Source: Fistulifera solaris
Taxonomy: Eukaryota > Bacillariophyta > Bacillariophyceae > Naviculales > Stauroneidaceae
Assembly (NCBI GenBank): GCA_030295235.1
Contig: AP026125.1
Coordinates: 558,001-622,000, forward strand
DNA length: 64,000 nt
Direction of reading: 5' to 3'
Shown: piece by piece, positions 21,906 to 33,345 of the stretch
Position numbering within the stretch: position 1 is the first letter of the stretch
How the letters are laid out: each line of letters starts with the position of its first letter
Notes under the pieces: model-generated
Database searches by the model: none
Told to the model about the DNA's origin: nothing
What the model saw: the letters and a program-made list of their open reading frames with translations, nothing else
Program-made: the position numbers and the translations under genes

Positions 21906-24550
21906 ATGATATATTTGTTCTTGGTGCTGACGCACATTCTTACTGACAGCGGTATTGCTTGGACAGCCTCCTTGTCGGATCGGCATTTTGTCAATTACAA
22001 TACACCCCGTTCTGTCAAACGTTACGCTTCGACTCCCTTTGAATCAGACTTGTACATTCCTCCGGAAAATGAAAACCCGAGATCAGCATTAGCTGTACCA
22101 GATGATACGCAACTTATACTGGGGATAAATAAATATTCGCATGATACGTCATTATGTGCGGCCGACGCCAACACGGGTAAAGTCCTGTTCGCCCTGTCCA
22201 AAGAGCGCATCACTCGTCGGAAGCATGATGCGGGGAATGTTGCTTCCTTGGTAGAAGTCTGTCTTGAGTCTCTCGATTTGCAGCTCGAAAATGTCCAGAA
22301 AGTTGTTATGAACAATCACCATCATCGAATCTTACCGATCGAAGAGAACAAACAGTATCACATGGAGTGGGAGTCGGCACTCCAAATCAATGCGGGACAC
22401 GAAAGTGGCTATGACGAACCCGAAAACACTCTATTCGATGCGGAACGCATGGAACTGTCGCATCATTTGGCGCACGCGTACAGCACAGCCGCGCAGGCCC
22501 CGTTTGATGCCGGTCTCTGTGTTGTCATGGACGGTATGGGTGACACCTACCGAACGATGTTGCAAGCACACGTGCAAAAGGATCACTCGTATGTGAGTGA
22601 CCTTAATTTTGGTGCAGATACGTTCCAGTGTATACCCAGTAACATCCAGGAATTGGCCGCCTCCAGTCCGTTTGATTTCCGTGAAGCAGAAAGTGTATAC
22701 CAGTTTCGGAAACAGACATCGGAAAACGGCGCAAAGATCGATATCTGGCCTATTTTCAAGCGTTTTACCCGAGAGAATTCTCCCCCGACTCTTTATAACC
22801 ATGGATTTGAAAACATGGACAGTTTGGGAGCCGTCTATTCGAGAGCGAGTACTCACATTTTCGGTGACTGGAATAGTTGTGGTAAGGTGATGGGACTAGC
22901 TCCGTGGGCCGGACATCGTTGGACCGATAGCAACGGATATGAATTAGCCCCGAGATCGATACCGGATCCTACTATGACCGGGTCCGTATATATTGGACAA
23001 GGCGACAATGTTTTGAAACTGGATAAGACATTGATGGAAAAAGAACCCTACTGCACACGAAATGATCCGGAGTTATTCAACCCAGTGGATGGTAGCATGA
23101 GAAAACGCTATGATTTTGATGACGACGACTTCACTTCTGGTGACAAAGCTGGACGGCGGTTACCTGCGTCGGTAGCTCTCAATGCGATATCGTTGGCAAG
23201 CCGTGTACAAGAAGACCTTGAAAATGTGGGACTAGATTTTGTGAAGCATTTCAAGGAAAAGACTGGCGAGACGAACCTTTGTCTTGCTGGAGGTGTTGCA
23301 TTGAACTCGGTGTTGAATGGTCGATTAGCTAGAGACATCGGATTCGAACAAACATTTATTTCTCCGTATCCGGGAGATGATGGCATCGCTGTTGGCTGTT
23401 GTGCTTTCGGGCTGTTTGGAAATAGTCGTCTGGGTATCAGCTCATCTATCCAGTCTGAGAATAACGCAATGAAAGTTTGGGACAAGCCTCTTTCCCCGTA
23501 CCTAGGGCCTAGCTACTCCGACGAGGAAATCAAAGAAGCAATCGAACATGCACGTCCTTGGCTCGAAATCGATATTGTACGAGATGAAGACCAACGACTT
23601 GAGATGATGGCTCGAGAGGTAGAATCTGGCGGGGTCGTAGCATGGTATCGTTCTCGCTCAGAGCTTGGTCCTCGTGCACTAGGACACCGCAGCATTCTTG
23701 CTGATCCTCGAAAGAAAGGCTTGGTAAGGTTTATCAACGAAGAAGTCAAAAGCCGCGAAAGTTTCCGTCCGTTTGCACCAAGCGTATTGGCCGAAGAAAC
23801 AGATGAGTGGTTTGCTATAGGGAAAGGCAGCCTAAACAACAATGTCAGTCCTTTCATGAGCATGACAGCGATTGTTCACAAATCAAAGCGAGCCCTTATA
23901 CCCGCAGTCACACACGTTGACGGTTCATCGCGCCTACAAACAGTAACGCGTGATGACGAACCTCTGTATCACAAATTTATTTCTAAGTTTTTGAGATAAC
24001 CGGCGTTCCGATGGTGCTGAATACGTCTTTCAACACCCTTCCTAGTGAGCCCATCGTCGAGACACCACACGACGCAATTCGGAGTTTTCTCTACTCCATG
24101 GGTTCAATTGAAATGCTCGTGATGGAGGACTACATTATCAAGCGAAAAAGAGCGGATGTTCGTAAACTACTTGGTGAAGCTTCAAATTCTGGAACGATAA
24201 AAACAGAACCCTCTTTCCCAAGGCGTACAGGCCCTGCTCACTTTGAATCATCCTTTACTCTAGAAGACGGAAACAACGAGAGCGTATCACCCAAAACACG
24301 TGTAAAAATGCCGGATAGACCCATGCACGGGAACAAGAACGAATGGTTTGAGCTTCTTGACGATCTCGAAGGAGAGATCCTGTCAGTTTGCGATGGAAAA
24401 GTATCATTGAATGATATCATGACATTCTACACTGCGGTAGATCAAGAAGAAGCTTTGGGCGAGAAGAACGTCGCCGATGCGCAGAACATTTTGCAAAACA
24501 TAGTCCACCGTTTAGTTCGACTTTATGAACATACGCTAATAAGTTGGTAA
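21906..24550 (+). CDS. carbamoyltransferase (NodU/TobZ family) with signal peptide and PqqD-like tail, one frame break
   Basis: Family members transfer carbamoyl from carbamoyl phosphate via an adenylated intermediate. Seen: LILGINKYSHDTSLC, SKERITRRKHD, ELSHHLAHAYSTAAQAPFD, CVVMDGMGDTYR (ATP-site Asp), NLCLAGGVALNSVLNGRL, FISPYPGDDGIAVGCC, RSELGPRALGHRSILADP and FRPFAPSVL. The frame stops at 23999, but the expected MVLNTSFN-x4-EPIVETP motif continues in another frame; one more T in the run 23988-23992 restores it, giving 881 residues from ATG 21906. That ATG starts a signal peptide (MIYLFLVLTHILTDSGIA then WTAS), pointing to the secretory system or plastid; upstream ATGs at 21795/21798 are less likely. 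The extra ~110 C-terminal residues (ELLDDLEGEILSVCDGKVSL) resemble a PqqD-like winged helix. The carbamoylated substrate is unknown. Confidence 0.84.
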
Positions 24551-24627
24551 TTATAAAACCATTTGTTCTATGTAAGAATGTATAAAGTTTATTCTGATCT
24601 TCATCTATGATTCTAAAAGAAATAGTT

Positions 24628-26001
24628 TCATGCGTGTTCAAGACGGTGCTGTAAAATCTTTTGCAGCACCTCTTGGATCAACATCTTCCTATCCGCATTT
24701 ATCATGTCATCTTTCTTGACGTTTTCTAAGAAAAAAGAGACTTTCTCTGCTAAAAAGCCCGTCAATTCTTTATCGGCGACAAGAATAGTCTGAATGGCAT
24801 CACCAATCATAGCCATCACATTGCGGTCGTCAGAATGGCCATGCTTCATTGCATGAAGAAATAGATTGAAAATAATGGCTCGTTTCTCTCCCAAAGATGG
24901 GGCGTCGATTACAAGGTCCCAAGGAAAGCGGAATGCACGAGTAGTCTCCAAAATGCTGTGTACAATAGATATCCAAAAGAAGAACAAACGGTAATTGGCA
25001 ATATCGGATGAGAGTGCCAGCTCGGTCTTTGAAGCGTAGTCATGACACCAGCGAATGGCATTGGAAAGTATACTGGCGCCTCCGTCCGATGAAACAATAG
25101 CCAGGCACTGATCTGCAGAAAGATGTGCATTCCATGATGTGAACCAGGTCGCAGCTGGGTCAACCTCGATCACGCTTTGTCCGGCGACAGACATTCTACC
25201 TTCGGCATCCGTTTGAAGCCATTTCCAAAAGCATTCGCCTATACTCTGCACCCGTTTGTCGTGTACATAAAGGCCTCGTAGCATCCAGTCTTCAAACATG
25301 AGCAACGCCAACTCAACATAATCGCGAATTGTATTGTTTGTTTCTGTCGAGAGCTCTTTCCCAGAAGCCAGTTGTTCATTAATAACGGTGACTAAATTTT
25401 GGCACAGACCAATCTGCATGGTACGAAACTCGTTTGATGCGCGGCTCTTACTAAACCAACGCTTGTGAAGTTCGAAAAAGTCGCGTGACGACGAGCTAAG
25501 CTCGTTGCGTAGACTTTCCAAAAAGAAGGGAGCCACGTGATCGTCCCAATCGAGCAAAATATCCTGTAAGTGCTCAAGATTCAGCAAAATCTGGACCCTC
25601 TTTTCCGTGCTTTCGCCCGATTCTTCCACCAAACGCTCCCACGACATGAAAGAGCCCAGAGACGTGCCGCCGAATAACAAGGAAAACTGCGAAGACTTTG
25701 CGGCTGTCTTCAATACCGGCAACTGGACGGAATTGCCCTTCCAAAGACGAACGGCATCTTCGCGAACGCGGGTTAGAAAGTCTTCGCCGGGTCCATCGCC
25801 GCATCTGCGTCTTTCCTGACATTCCTCCGCAATTTTTTGCAAGTAGCCATCGATCGTTTCCTGACTGGGCTCCCTCTTCTCATCACTGGAGTACAAGATA
25901 GAAAGATTCTCCGCTAACGACGTTGCAGCAAGATGACCCAGTTTTCCCTCCACAGGATCTTTCCATTCGTACGTTTTCTCTTCCGCCAATTTTGTCGTCA
26001 T
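24628..26001 (-). CDS. conserved-looking helical protein, function unknown
   Basis: 457 residues from ATG 26001, a single exon. Almost entirely predicted helical, acidic, without a signal peptide or membrane segment. Features include a Ser/acidic N-terminus, several Trp-rich helices (LYVHDKRVQSIGECFWKWLQ; TWFTSWNAHL) and a Lys-rich end. The pattern suggests a HEAT-like or scaffold protein, but I do not recognise the family. It converges on the carbamoyltransferase (77 nt apart) and diverges from the uS15m gene. Confidence 0.65.
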   Translation of the reverse strand: MTTKLAEEKTYEWKDPVEGKLGHLAATSLAENLSILYSSDEKREPSQETIDGYLQKIAEECQERRRCGDGPGEDFLTRVREDAVRLWKGNSVQLPVLKTAAKSSQFSLLFGGTSLGSFMSWERLVEESGESTEKRVQILLNLEHLQDILLDWDDHVAPFFLESLRNELSSSSRDFFELHKRWFSKSRASNEFRTMQIGLCQNLVTVINEQLASGKELSTETNNTIRDYVELALLMFEDWMLRGLYVHDKRVQSIGECFWKWLQTDAEGRMSVAGQSVIEVDPAATWFTSWNAHLSADQCLAIVSSDGGASILSNAIRWCHDYASKTELALSSDIANYRLFFFWISIVHSILETTRAFRFPWDLVIDAPSLGEKRAIIFNLFLHAMKHGHSDDRNVMAMIGDAIQTILVADKELTGFLAEKVSFFLENVKKDDMINADRKMLIQEVLQKILQHRLEHA

Positions 26002-26563
26002 GGTGAATCAAATAGGGGCTTTACCAACACACTATAACACTCGCAAATAACAAGATTACGGATGCTGAATCGTTTGAAAAGCGTTGCACGATCGCTGGTT
26101 GTTCTTAGGAGCGACAAGGGTTCCTCACATTCCGATGATCTCCAAAGCGCATCACGCCCATCAACATCGACATCACGACCTTGTCGGATCTTCGGAGGGA
26201 GATTTCCGCGGATGCACGACTGACTGCCACGCTTTTACTATACGTTTTACAGTTGAATGGTATGCAGTTTTTTGTTTTCGGATTACGTAGCTTTTTACAA
26301 AACGGGATAGGCGTTGTACATTCTCAAGCTAGTGTGACGTCCCTCTTTGCTGTTGACGGGAACGGCTCTGGAGCCCACCAAGGATGAGGATATATCAGTT
26401 GGTTTTTCAACGACGGGCGGAGGATAGACCACACGACGAAGCGTCGGATCGAAAAAAATTGACGGCTGCCGAAGCCAACATGACGATGAGCGGATCGAGG
26501 ATGCACAATAACTTTCCGGTAGCTCATCGTTTTGAAGGATAAGCCTTTTACAACTCGATCAAG
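26002..26563. other. divergent intergenic region
   Basis: 562 nt between the unknown helical protein and uS15m. No ORF or RNA is convincing; presumed promoters and 5' leaders. Confidence 0.45.
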
Positions 26564-27292
26564 ATGTTTTCTATCATTCGAAACTGGAAACAACCCGCTT
26601 GTAGAGGATGCAATCTGATGCATCGAAAACTTTCGGAACCTTTCCTGTCACCTGTTGCTGCAACACTACCTACGAATCATCATCTTGTTCCCAACCAGCA
26701 AACTCGATCTCGATGGACCAAGGCGAAAAAGAAGCGTTTTGCTCGTTTTGAGTTGCGCAAGAAACTAGAAGAGGAAGGAAAATCATTACCGAAACCGGCC
26801 TACTATTTTCCCCGCGACACCCCCGTCGTCAACGCTCTTAGTAACGCCGAGCGAGAAGCACAGCGCACCGCCTTGAACGAAAAGGCATCCACCGAGATGA
26901 AAGCACGCTTGGAACAGAAAGAAGCCGAATTGGCACAGACTCCTATTCTGCGTCATCACTTTGGTGGTATTCAAATGAGTGAGCGCGTGCAAAAGCTGTT
27001 CGATTTGCAGAATGCCAGTCAAATGGAGCGAATCAAGTCACAGAAGCAAAAGGTGATGCAGATTTTTCAATACCGCCCGGGTGATACAGGAAGTTCCGCC
27101 GTTCAGATTGCTGCCCTTTCCACTCGCATTCAACAAATGCAAGCGCACATGACCAAACACAAGAAGGACAAACATAGTAAGCGAGGAATGGAAGCACTCT
27201 TTTCGCGACGTCGAAAGATGCTTGATTACTTGGAGCGAAAAGACTTTGAAAGCTATCGTCGCGTGGTGAAGGCACTTGGATTAGCCCGTTAA
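26564..27292 (+). CDS. mitochondrial small-subunit ribosomal protein uS15 (S15)
   Basis: 242 residues. The C-terminal ~85 residues are a clear uS15 domain: GDTGSSAVQIAALSTRI, HMTKHKKDKHSKRGMEAL and RRRKMLDYLERKDFESYRR, which bind 16S-type rRNA near the subunit bridge. The ~150-residue N-terminal extension starts MFSIIRNWKQPACRGCNLMH, basic and without acidic residues at first, as in a mitochondrial presequence, followed by a charged helical region. Bacterial S15 is about 89 residues, so this is an organellar form; mitochondrial is favoured because no signal peptide is present. Convergent with the coiled-coil gene, 98 nt apart. Confidence 0.9.
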   Translation: MFSIIRNWKQPACRGCNLMHRKLSEPFLSPVAATLPTNHHLVPNQQTRSRWTKAKKKRFARFELRKKLEEEGKSLPKPAYYFPRDTPVVNALSNAEREAQRTALNEKASTEMKARLEQKEAELAQTPILRHHFGGIQMSERVQKLFDLQNASQMERIKSQKQKVMQIFQYRPGDTGSSAVQIAALSTRIQQMQAHMTKHKKDKHSKRGMEALFSRRRKMLDYLERKDFESYRRVVKALGLAR

Positions 27293-27390
27293 TACTAGTC
27301 TTAATACCTTCTGTTTAATTTGAAAACTGATTGGCAAAGGACTTCGAATAACATTAGTGCGACAGAGTCCTAGTCTAACTATAGTCAAGC

Positions 27391-29205
27391 TTATAAACCC
27401 GATGTAGACTGGGAGGATAATACAGCTTTGCGGAGGACTTCGTTCTGTTCTCGGTAGCCATCGCGTTCGGCTTGTAGAACCATCATTTGTTTACGACAGT
27501 TCTTTACTTCCTTGACAAGAAGCTTCTTGGTTGCCCTCCATTCGCGTTCGTTTTCGGTCCATTTTTCCCGCTCAAACTGCAACATGTCACCCATGACGAC
27601 CGCCTTTTGTTCGGCTTGTTGTTTCATCGTTGCCATTTGACCACGCATCTCTTCGTCATTCTTCTTGTGCATCTGAGCTTCTCGTTCCAGCTCTTGCACT
27701 CGCCCGTCTAGAAATGCAATGACTTCTTGATCACTGGCGATTTGTTGAGATATTTTGGATTCATTGTCTCCAATAGCCGCCAAAGTCCCTTCCATATCCC
27801 TTACTTTAGCGATCAAAAACTGCTTGACTCCTTCCGTACTTTCTAATGTGGCGGCCAGTTCTGACTTTTCCTGCATAAGTTTCTCCACCAAACTTTCCTT
27901 TTGGCGCAACCGTTCCGTCATCACTATAATTGCGTTCAATTCCGCATCCGAAAGTTTCGATGCCATCGAGCTTGCCAGGGCGGCGTTCATAGGTTGCTGA
28001 GCGTCTGTATTGGATCGTAACGGAGTTCGTGGAGGTGACGGAGCGAATTTTCCTCCCCGAGAAGGCTGTAGCATGGATGAGAATAAACCGCGTATCCCTT
28101 CCGCCGCGGAAGCGGTCGTCATGGGGCTACTCTCGGAGCGGCGTAAGAAATGATGAGACGGAGACGATGACAACGGTGGTGACGAAGGTCCTGTCTGTGG
28201 TTCGGGATCGTTGACTTTACTGGACATTCCCGAAGCAACTTGAGTAGTTTGAGATGATGTGGCGGCAGTTTCCGTTGTCGCAATCGTCGAATTGTCAACA
28301 CTGTCATTTCCACTCCCATTTCCTAGCCCAAACAGTGTATCAACTCGACTGTACATGGATATGTTCACTTGAGCTGTATTGAGGATATCGAGAGCGTCGA
28401 GGTAGGCAAAAATTTGCATAAGAATCTTTGTTTCCAGGCTTTCCAGAGTCGGGGTATCTTCTTGGATATCTTCTTCGAGAGCGACGACAGAATGAGGCTG
28501 AACCACAGTCTCTGTAGAAACGAGCGTGTCTTCCGACTGTTCTAAAACTGGTTGCTGTATATTTGGTGGAACGTCTGTTTCTATCGTAAGTGGTGCGGGT
28601 ATCTCGATGGAAGCTGATTTTGTTACAGGAACGGAAGGCTCTGGCAATTGTACAATGGTGGCCTCTAGTGTCATCTTCGTTCCCTCTGTCTCTTTACTTT
28701 CTTCCTTTGCTTCTTCTCCTAACCTTTCAATTTTGGGTTTCTCTGGCTCCTCAGATGTCGGGTTTTGCTGAGAAACAGTTTCTTCGACGGGCGGTTCTTC
28801 CTGGCGACCTCGACTATCATTATTCCGCTTGGCTTCCACCAGTTCTTCCTCCATTTGAATGAGCTTCGCAACAACTTCATCATATTGCATCAAAAGATCT
28901 TCATGTTTTTGTTTAATTAGTTTCAGTTCACCCATTTGTCGACTCAACGCCCAAAGTTCTCGAACCAATTGATCCGCCACCTCTCGTTGCAAATGATAGC
29001 GTTCCTGAAGGAGCACTTTCGATTCTTCCAAGGCCCACTCCTGTTCCACCACCTTATCCTTCAAAAACTTTAGTTCCTGTGCATTGGCTAGCTGCTCCTC
29101 CAACTTTTCCGCAATTTCGACATCCACGACCATTTCTTTGAGGCATGTTTCGACCTTGGAACGAAGTTGGACATCCTCCAACGCACGGAGGAGTGTCGCC
29201 TCCAT
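27391..29205 (-). CDS. coiled-coil protein with an F-box-like motif
   Basis: 604 residues from ATG 29205 (the open frame extends upstream only with non-ATG codons). Residues ~1-140 form one long coiled coil (EEQLANAQELKFLKDKVVEQ and so on). An acidic Pro/Thr-rich linker follows, then an F-box-like segment at ~258-295 (LETKILMQIFAYLDALDILN). Next is a Ser/Pro-rich disordered region (SPPLSSSPSHH), then a second coiled coil from ~440 to the end. F-box proteins link substrates to SCF ubiquitin ligases; here the motif is short and not followed by LRR or WD repeats, so a ubiquitin role is only tentative. Confidence 0.68.
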   Translation of the reverse strand: MEATLLRALEDVQLRSKVETCLKEMVVDVEIAEKLEEQLANAQELKFLKDKVVEQEWALEESKVLLQERYHLQREVADQLVRELWALSRQMGELKLIKQKHEDLLMQYDEVVAKLIQMEEELVEAKRNNDSRGRQEEPPVEETVSQQNPTSEEPEKPKIERLGEEAKEESKETEGTKMTLEATIVQLPEPSVPVTKSASIEIPAPLTIETDVPPNIQQPVLEQSEDTLVSTETVVQPHSVVALEEDIQEDTPTLESLETKILMQIFAYLDALDILNTAQVNISMYSRVDTLFGLGNGSGNDSVDNSTIATTETAATSSQTTQVASGMSSKVNDPEPQTGPSSPPLSSSPSHHFLRRSESSPMTTASAAEGIRGLFSSMLQPSRGGKFAPSPPRTPLRSNTDAQQPMNAALASSMASKLSDAELNAIIVMTERLRQKESLVEKLMQEKSELAATLESTEGVKQFLIAKVRDMEGTLAAIGDNESKISQQIASDQEVIAFLDGRVQELEREAQMHKKNDEEMRGQMATMKQQAEQKAVVMGDMLQFEREKWTENEREWRATKKLLVKEVKNCRKQMMVLQAERDGYREQNEVLRKAVLSSQSTSGL

Positions 29206-29857
29206 TTTGGATCGCTTTTTTCCAAGTCGATGCACGCACTGCCTCCAAAAAAATAACTCAGAGCTTGCGTTGAACGACTTTTTGGCTTCCACAACGTTCG
29301 CAAAGCCGAATGGTTGTTCGAATACAACCAAATACCATCAACTTCAAAATATTTGGAGTGACGAGAGAGTTTTGTTGTTCTTCACACGACACACTGCGCT
29401 GAGTGAACTTTTCACGTACCAGTACAATTACACTATAGCTGCGTCAAATGTCGCAACAGGACCCATTTGGAGGAGGAAGGAGGAATGTCGTTGAGTGTTT
29501 CGGACAAGGCCACACGCGTAAAGAGTCGTCCGGAAATTGAGTACCACTCTATTGACATCTATGTACTTATTAGACTGTACGGATCCTCGTATTTATGAAG
29601 ATGAACTACAGTTCCACGCATAGAGTTTAGAGAACGTTTTGTGTTTATGATAAAGCGACGCCATGGTCAATCTGCTGCATGCTGCATGCGGTGTGCTGCC
29701 TGCGTACGACAATCCTTCAAACAGCAAGAGCGGTATCAGTATCAATGCGTGTTGTCGTGCTTTAAACACAGACCGCATGCCAATATCAAAAGGCTGCCTT
29801 TCGTAACTAAGCAACAAATACAATCCTCAGTAATTCATTCAACAACTAGATTTACAA
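29206..29857. other. divergent intergenic region
   Basis: 652 nt between the coiled-coil gene and Sly1. It contains a GCTGCATGCTGCATGCGGTG patch near 29670. No supported gene or RNA. Confidence 0.45.
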
Positions 29858-31885
29858 ATGACGACTCCCGAAATGTCTCTAAAGGCCGCCCAAGTCAAGG
29901 CGGTGCACCGTATGTTGGCCTTCAACGAAGAATCCGCCGCCACATACGACAACGACTTTAGCTTACCCCCGGCCGGATCCAGCAACAATCAGTGGAAGAT
30001 TCTAATTTATGACGCAGCCTGTCGTTCGATCATTTCCCCCATCCTGTCCGTCCAGCAATTACGCCGACGGGGAGTGACGCTGCATCTGTTGTTGAACTCG
30101 GAACGCGAAGCCATTCCGGATGTGCCCGCCATTTACTTTTGTCGCCCCACGAAAGAGAACTTGGCAATCATCGCTCAAGATTGCGCGAAAGGTCTTTATG
30201 CTCGAGCGCATTTGAATTTTGTTACCAAGTTGGATCGAGAATTGATGGAAGAATTTGCCAAACTGGTGGTGCAAACGGGAAGTTTAGACAAGGTGGCGTC
30301 GGTGCATGATCAATATCTTGATTACGTTTGTCTAGAAAAACGCCTTTTTAGCTTGCATAAAGTCAATTCTTATGCAATATACAATGGTTCGGGGACAACC
30401 GAGGCAATGATGGAGCAGGCAATGACAGATATAGCTTACGGTTTGTTTTCAGTCGTTGCGACGCTGGGCCATATTCCGATCATTCGCTGTCCCAAGGTGA
30501 GCTGCAGAATGTGTGTTTTTGTCGTACATTCTTGTCAGACACGTTTCGACTTAATTTTGGATTTTCTGAAAGGGCGGTGCACCTGAAATGGTAGCTAGAA
30601 AATTAAACCGAATGATTTCCGAGCATCCAACACTCCTCCGCAACAAGAGCTCAATTACTCGGCCGCTGGTGGTAATATTGGATCGAAATGCCGATTTGAT
30701 AACACCTATTCAACACACGAGTACTTATCAGGCTCTCATTGATGATTTGTTGAAGCATCAAGCAAATCGAGTCGAGTTCGAAGTCGTGCAGGACCCAGAC
30801 TCCAACCGCCCAAAGAAAACGCAAAAGCGTTTTGATCTCGATCCCGACGAGGATCGATTCTACTCTGCACATAAATTCCAACCATTTCCAGAGGCGATCG
30901 AAAGTAACGGCGCTGAATTACAGGAAGTCACTGCTCGTGAACAAGAAATTCGATCCAAAACGGGGGTGCCGATCCCGCCGTCGATCCACTTTCGAGTGGG
31001 GCGAACGACCTGGCCAATGCTGTTGAATCGCTACCAGCACTACTGAATCGAAAGAAACAGCTAGAAATTCACACAAGTATCCTTCAAGCTGTCATGAACG
31101 AAGTGGCGGCTCGTGATGTTCCCCAATTCTACGAACTGGAGTCGGCCCTTGCCACCGGAACCTACAAAAATGACCCCGCCAAGGCCAAGCAAAAGGTTTT
31201 GGCGTTTGTTGGTGATGCAGACAAGGGTAGTGTCGAAGACAAAATTCGTCTCATCATGGTCTATGCTCTTACTACGGCTGCGAAGACTGCGGAACTCGAC
31301 GAAGTGGGGACAGCATTACAACAAGCGTGTGAAATGAAAGCGGCTCAGGACGCTTCGGTACGCCAAGTTCTTTCCAACGGTCTAAAGGCAATTAGTTATT
31401 TGAAGAAGTTACGGTCGATGCATATGATACCATCGGCCGCCGATATGCTGCAGGAGTTGCAGGCTACACCGGGTGGTGAAAAGTCCTCTTCGCATGTATT
31501 TAGCAGTCTCATGGCCAAAGCAACGACACAGGCGACGGATCTACTAGCCAAGGCAACCGATAAAGTTACTTCTATGCTGGGAAAGATCAATAAGCACCAC
31601 GCAACTGTTGTTGTAGAAAATCTTTGCGAGATGAAACCAGGCACGGAAGATGAAACATATCTGTATCTCGACCCAAAGGTCAAAGGTGACGTCGATGTTA
31701 TCAAGTTACAAGCGATGACACGTGCTACTGTGCGAGAGGCCATTGCCTTTGTGATCGGAGGAGGTTGCTACGGCGAGTATCAAAACTTACAAATGGTTGC
31801 GAACGATCGACGACAAATCAGTTACGGCAGCACAGAACTTTTAAATGCCAGTGCGTTCTTGTCTCAAGTAGGACAGTTAGGCTAA
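29858..31885 (+). CDS. SLY1: Sly1/SCFD1, Sec1/Munc18-family SNARE regulator (1 intron, one frame break)
   Basis: SM protein that promotes SNARE assembly in ER-Golgi traffic. Diagnostic Sly1 sequence: WKILIYDAACRSIISPILSV, GVTLHLLLNSEREAIPDVPA, IYFCRPTKENL, DQYLDYVCLE, FSVVATLGHIPIIRCPK, PLVVILDRNADLITPIQH and, at the end, GGGCYGEYQNLQ. The intron 30497-30572 (76 nt) joins RCPK to GGAPEMVARKLN. The frame breaks at the GGGGG run 30962-30966; one more G gives SKTGGADPAVDPLSSGANDL and continues to VESLPALLNRKKQLEIH. The corrected length is 650 residues, matching the ~640 of animal Sly1, which supports a single-base error rather than a pseudogene. Confidence 0.92.
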
Positions 31886-32018
31886 ATTGATTTTTTTTAA
31901 AGTTGAGTTTGTCCGGCAGCTAGAAATATTACAGACACATCATGTCCACATTAAAACATGTTGCAAAAAACACCAACCTAGCAGAAATTATCGTATAAAC
32001 ACTTTCTAATGACATCAA

Positions 32019-32951
32019 TCAGGAAAACGGTACAGGGCCGCTCCCGTCGATGATATCACGACAATTCGGCTTGAATTCTTGCCCAAATTCGGGTAGCATC
32101 AAGTGCGCATCCCGGCAACGAACTCGCTGCACGTAATCCACAAACTCCTCCCTCGCCATTAATTTCGAGCCGAGTGTTTGCTTGTAGGCCATATCCATAC
32201 CCAAATCCCACAACTCGAAACCGCACCGCGACAATATACGTCCCAAAGTCAGCAATTGCACCGATCCGGCCGAATCTTGTATTGTAAAACCCGTCAAGGA
32301 CGTATAGATACTACCCACCGTATACCCCAACTCGCCCGCCACCAAATGGCCCCCATCATCCCACAGTTCCATCGAATACAGACGAACCGGACAACGCGCG
32401 GCATCCATCCGCGTCAACATACCGTGGGGATGCGTCCGATGAATGGCGGCGAACGCTTCGACCAGTGGCGGAATGAGCCAGCAATTGACACCGTGTTGTT
32501 GTCGACATCCCTCCACCACTTGATCGAACGCTTGATTGAACGATGCTTGATATTTTTTCGACTTTTTACGAGCCGATTTGGAAATGTATAGATTGTTCGG
32601 TAATGGAATGACGCAACGATGTTGATGCAATTTGGGCAACAAGAAGTGTTCGGTAGCAATCGGTAAGAACCCTTCCGCCATGAGTTGGGAAACGACATCC
32701 GGATGAAAGACGGGAGAGACACAGAAATCTCCATGATACGGGATGACAACGCGTTTGAGTGATTCGGGGATAAAAGATTGCAAGCACCGGCGTTTTTCGG
32801 TCATTCGTGGGCGCACGCTGGCGTCGGTTGGTGTGGTCTTTCTCATTGCGATGGGATGATGTTCCATGTCAGATGGTGCGGCCGGTGATGAAGAGTTTTC
32901 TTGTTCTGTGATCAGTTCATTTGAACGGTCATGTTTGATATTGGGGGCCAT
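32019..32951 (-). CDS. leucyl/phenylalanyl-tRNA--protein transferase-like (Aat)
   Basis: 310 residues from ATG 32951. Bacterial Aat moves Leu or Phe from tRNA onto proteins with N-terminal Arg/Lys, marking them for ClpS/ClpAP. Family features: GDFCVSPVFHPDVVSQLMAEGFLP (the early helix), INCWLIPP-like NCWLIPPLVEAFAAIH, YSMELWDDGGHLVAGELGY (the usual SVELW-x4-LVGGLYG core), YTSLTGFTIQDSAGSVQLLT and LSRCGFELWDLGM. The canonical GESMF-type segment reads YTSLTGF here, so the active-site loop has diverged. The N-terminal ~65 residues are hydrophilic with no clear targeting signal. A bacterial-type enzyme in a nuclear gene suggests organelle-derived or transferred ancestry. Confidence 0.78.
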   Translation of the reverse strand: MAPNIKHDRSNELITEQENSSSPAAPSDMEHHPIAMRKTTPTDASVRPRMTEKRRCLQSFIPESLKRVVIPYHGDFCVSPVFHPDVVSQLMAEGFLPIATEHFLLPKLHQHRCVIPLPNNLYISKSARKKSKKYQASFNQAFDQVVEGCRQQHGVNCWLIPPLVEAFAAIHRTHPHGMLTRMDAARCPVRLYSMELWDDGGHLVAGELGYTVGSIYTSLTGFTIQDSAGSVQLLTLGRILSRCGFELWDLGMDMAYKQTLGSKLMAREEFVDYVQRVRCRDAHLMLPEFGQEFKPNCRDIIDGSGPVPFS

Positions 32952-33324
32952 TCTGTAAAGCGTAATCGTATAGCGTCTAGACGAACGGGGTGCTTGTGCT
33001 TCCGATTCGGAAAGGGGGTGCGTTTTTAGACGTCTTTCGTCGCAATTTTTGTTTAGGCAAATGAAAACGAGATAGCTCTTGTGTGTGATAGAAAGAAACC
33101 GGGGTAGCCACTTGAAATATTACAAGCGTTCGCAGCACGGTGCCAGCAAATGAGAAAGGAACGAATGGCATTCTATTTTTCATCTTTTCTCGCCAGTTCG
33201 CAAAAAACGAAAGGGTCGTCAACAAAAATCTCCGCCGCTCACGATTGAGTACCGTTGTGTGCGGTAGGACGGTCTGCGTATAAGCAAACACGGTACTATA
33301 GACAATAGTGTTGTCCGTTTTCGC

Positions 33325-33345
33325 CACGACTGCATTTCAGTCAGG
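33325..33345. repeat. dispersed hairpin motif, copy 3
   Basis: Core CGACTGCATTTCAGTC, same orientation as copies 1 and 2, followed by AGGAATCATGATTC. Confidence 0.72.
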
